The position numbers and the translations under genes were made by a program. The notes under the pieces were generated by a model that did not search any database, was not told the DNA's origin, and saw only the letters and a list, made by a program, of their open reading frames with translations. Positions 4,520 through 5,236 of a stretch of 5,236 nt of DNA are shown one piece after another. Numbering within the stretch: the stretch's first letter is position 1; every line of letters starts with the position of its first letter. Source of the DNA: an uncultured bacterium (lineage in GTDB: Bacteria > Patescibacteriota > Dojkabacteria > B142 > OLB20). The stretch is taken from assembly GCA_937889205.1 (NCBI GenBank), contig CALARN010000145.1:1-5236 (forward strand). Reading direction: 5' to 3'.

Positions 4520-5236
4520 TTAATAAGTTTTAGATATTAGCTTTAAAGCTGCTTCTCGTACTGACATTAAAAAATCAGAATTACCAAAATTTGCAACTTT
4601 TAGATTTGGTATTCCAGATTGCATTGTACCGTAAACTTCTCCAGGTCCTCTACTTCTCAAATCATACTCGGCAATTTTAATACCATTACTCTCTTTAGTA
4701 AAGTAACTAAGTCTTTTAATAATCTTTTCGTTTTCTTCTAGATTTGAAAACAGAAGACACCAAGAGTCTTGATTGTTCCTACCTACCCTACCCCTTAATT
4801 GATGTAATTGCGCCAGGCCAAATCTCTCAGCATCTTCAATAACAATAATATCAGCACCCGGAATATCAATACCAACTTCAATTACCGTGGTGCTTACTAA
4901 AATATCTACCTTATTATTGCGAAATTGTTCAATTACATTGTTTTTATCAGAGTTGGATAGCTTGCCATGCATAATTGCTGTTTTTACAGTAGGAAAGATC
5001 TTGGCAATGTTTGCGGCAGTTTTCTTCACTGCTTTAAGAGATGTCTCGTCAAGGTCTTCTTCATTTTGATTCTCAATTAACGGGCAAATCCAAAATATTT
5101 GTGATCCACTTTGAAGTTTCTCTGCTATCCAAGCATATGCATCTGTTCTTTTATTTATTGGCACAAAATGGGATTTTGTGACTTTTCTTTGTATTGGCTT
5201 CTCAATTATTGAGACATCAATTTCACCGAATAGTGT
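4520..5236 (-). CDS. recG: ATP-dependent DNA helicase RecG, C-terminal third (5' end outside window)
   Basis: The frame is open from the right edge to TAA at 4520-4522, 238 residues; the GTG at 5162-5164 is inside the helicase domain and is not the start. RecG is a superfamily 2 helicase that unwinds Holliday junctions and reverses stalled replication forks. Visible here are the end of helicase domain 1 (TLFGEIDVSIIEKPIQRK at the edge), then domain 2 with MHGKLS (fragment residues 89-94), motif V STTVIEVGIDIP (115-126) and motif VI QLRGRVGR with its arginine finger (146-153). The RecG-specific AEYDLRSRGPGEVYGTMQSG follows at 189-208 and separates it from Mfd. The protein stops 30 residues after that QSG, somewhat sooner than I recall for E. 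coli RecG, so the C-terminal tail is short. The N-terminal wedge and Walker motifs are outside the window. Confidence 0.95.
   Translation of the reverse strand, partial: TLFGEIDVSIIEKPIQRKVTKSHFVPINKRTDAYAWIAEKLQSGSQIFWICPLIENQNEEDLDETSLKAVKKTAANIAKIFPTVKTAIMHGKLSNSDKNNVIEQFRNNKVDILVSTTVIEVGIDIPGADIIVIEDAERFGLAQLHQLRGRVGRNNQDSWCLLFSNLEENEKIIKRLSYFTKESNGIKIAEYDLRSRGPGEVYGTMQSGIPNLKVANFGNSDFLMSVREAALKLISKTY
5162..5180. repeat. Perfect 8-base inverted repeat inside recG
   Basis: CACAAAAT and ATTTTGTG flank GGG, making a perfect 8-base stem with a 3-base loop, wholly inside recG codons. A rough estimate for this base composition gives about one such hairpin per window when small loops of several sizes are allowed, so it may well be chance. 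No T-run follows it on either strand that would make it a terminator. Confidence 0.6.

Noticed and set aside
5162..5164. GTG as the true start of a short RecG-like protein
   Set aside because: The frame continues upstream to the window edge with RecG-like residues, so this codon is an internal valine.
1..5236. A novel defence, mobile or secondary-metabolite system
   Set aside because: Every open frame of good size is a known housekeeping family or the PilO-like fragment, and no transposase, integrase, direct repeats or array-like spacing was seen.

Overview
This is an AT-rich bacterial window (roughly one third G+C by eye, not counted). It holds ten protein genes, nearly all housekeeping and tightly packed. 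Nine lie on the minus strand in one direction. Read from right to left they are recG (only the 3' part is in the window), uppP, a TrmH-family (SPOUT) RNA 2'-O-methyltransferase, rsmD, rpmF, nusB, rnc, rpsP and khpA. The tenth gene, at the left edge on the plus strand, is the 3' part of a gene that looks like the type IV pilus protein PilO. It converges on khpA with one base between the two stop codons.

Organism: the compact layout, small core proteins, PilO-like neighbour, the NusB N-terminus (DPRHNARIITLQ) and the RNase III segment LANTFES recall Patescibacteria (CPR) lineages. This is inference from remembered family appearance, and I cannot name a lineage. The standard genetic code fits: all ten frames read through at ordinary family lengths, eight stops are TAA, two are TAG and none is TGA.

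Layout: 3-533 (+) PilO-like C-terminus; 535-768 (-) khpA; 813-1133 (-) rpsP; 1134-1227 a spacer with a possible terminator hairpin and weak promoter; 1228-1968 (-) rnc; 1974-2420 (-) nusB; 2427-2606 (-) rpmF, only 59 residues long; 2607-2685 a spacer with the best promoter candidate, an extended -10; 2686-3234 (-) rsmD; 3245-3709 (-) trmH-like; 3717-4517 (-) uppP; 4520-5236 (-) recG, cut by the window edge. Spacers are 2 to 10 bases from recG through rsmD and 5 to 6 bases within rpmF-nusB-rnc. This suggests three transcriptional blocks: recG-uppP-trmH-rsmD, rpmF-nusB-rnc and rpsP-khpA. No stretch over 300 bases lacks a gene.

Function: most of the cluster serves ribosome production. It contains two ribosomal proteins (bL32, bS16), a 16S rRNA guanine methyltransferase (RsmD), a 2'-O-methyltransferase, the antitermination factor NusB, the rRNA-processing nuclease RNase III and the RNA-binding protein KhpA. 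RecG (branched-DNA helicase) and UppP (recycling of the undecaprenyl carrier for cell-wall synthesis) are the outliers. I found no mobile element, CRISPR array, tRNA, rRNA or evident novel system. The points most worth checking are the lack of Shine-Dalgarno motifs at all eight visible starts, an Asp-to-Asn change at a metal-ligand position of RNase III, and the promoter and hairpin candidates in the two spacers.
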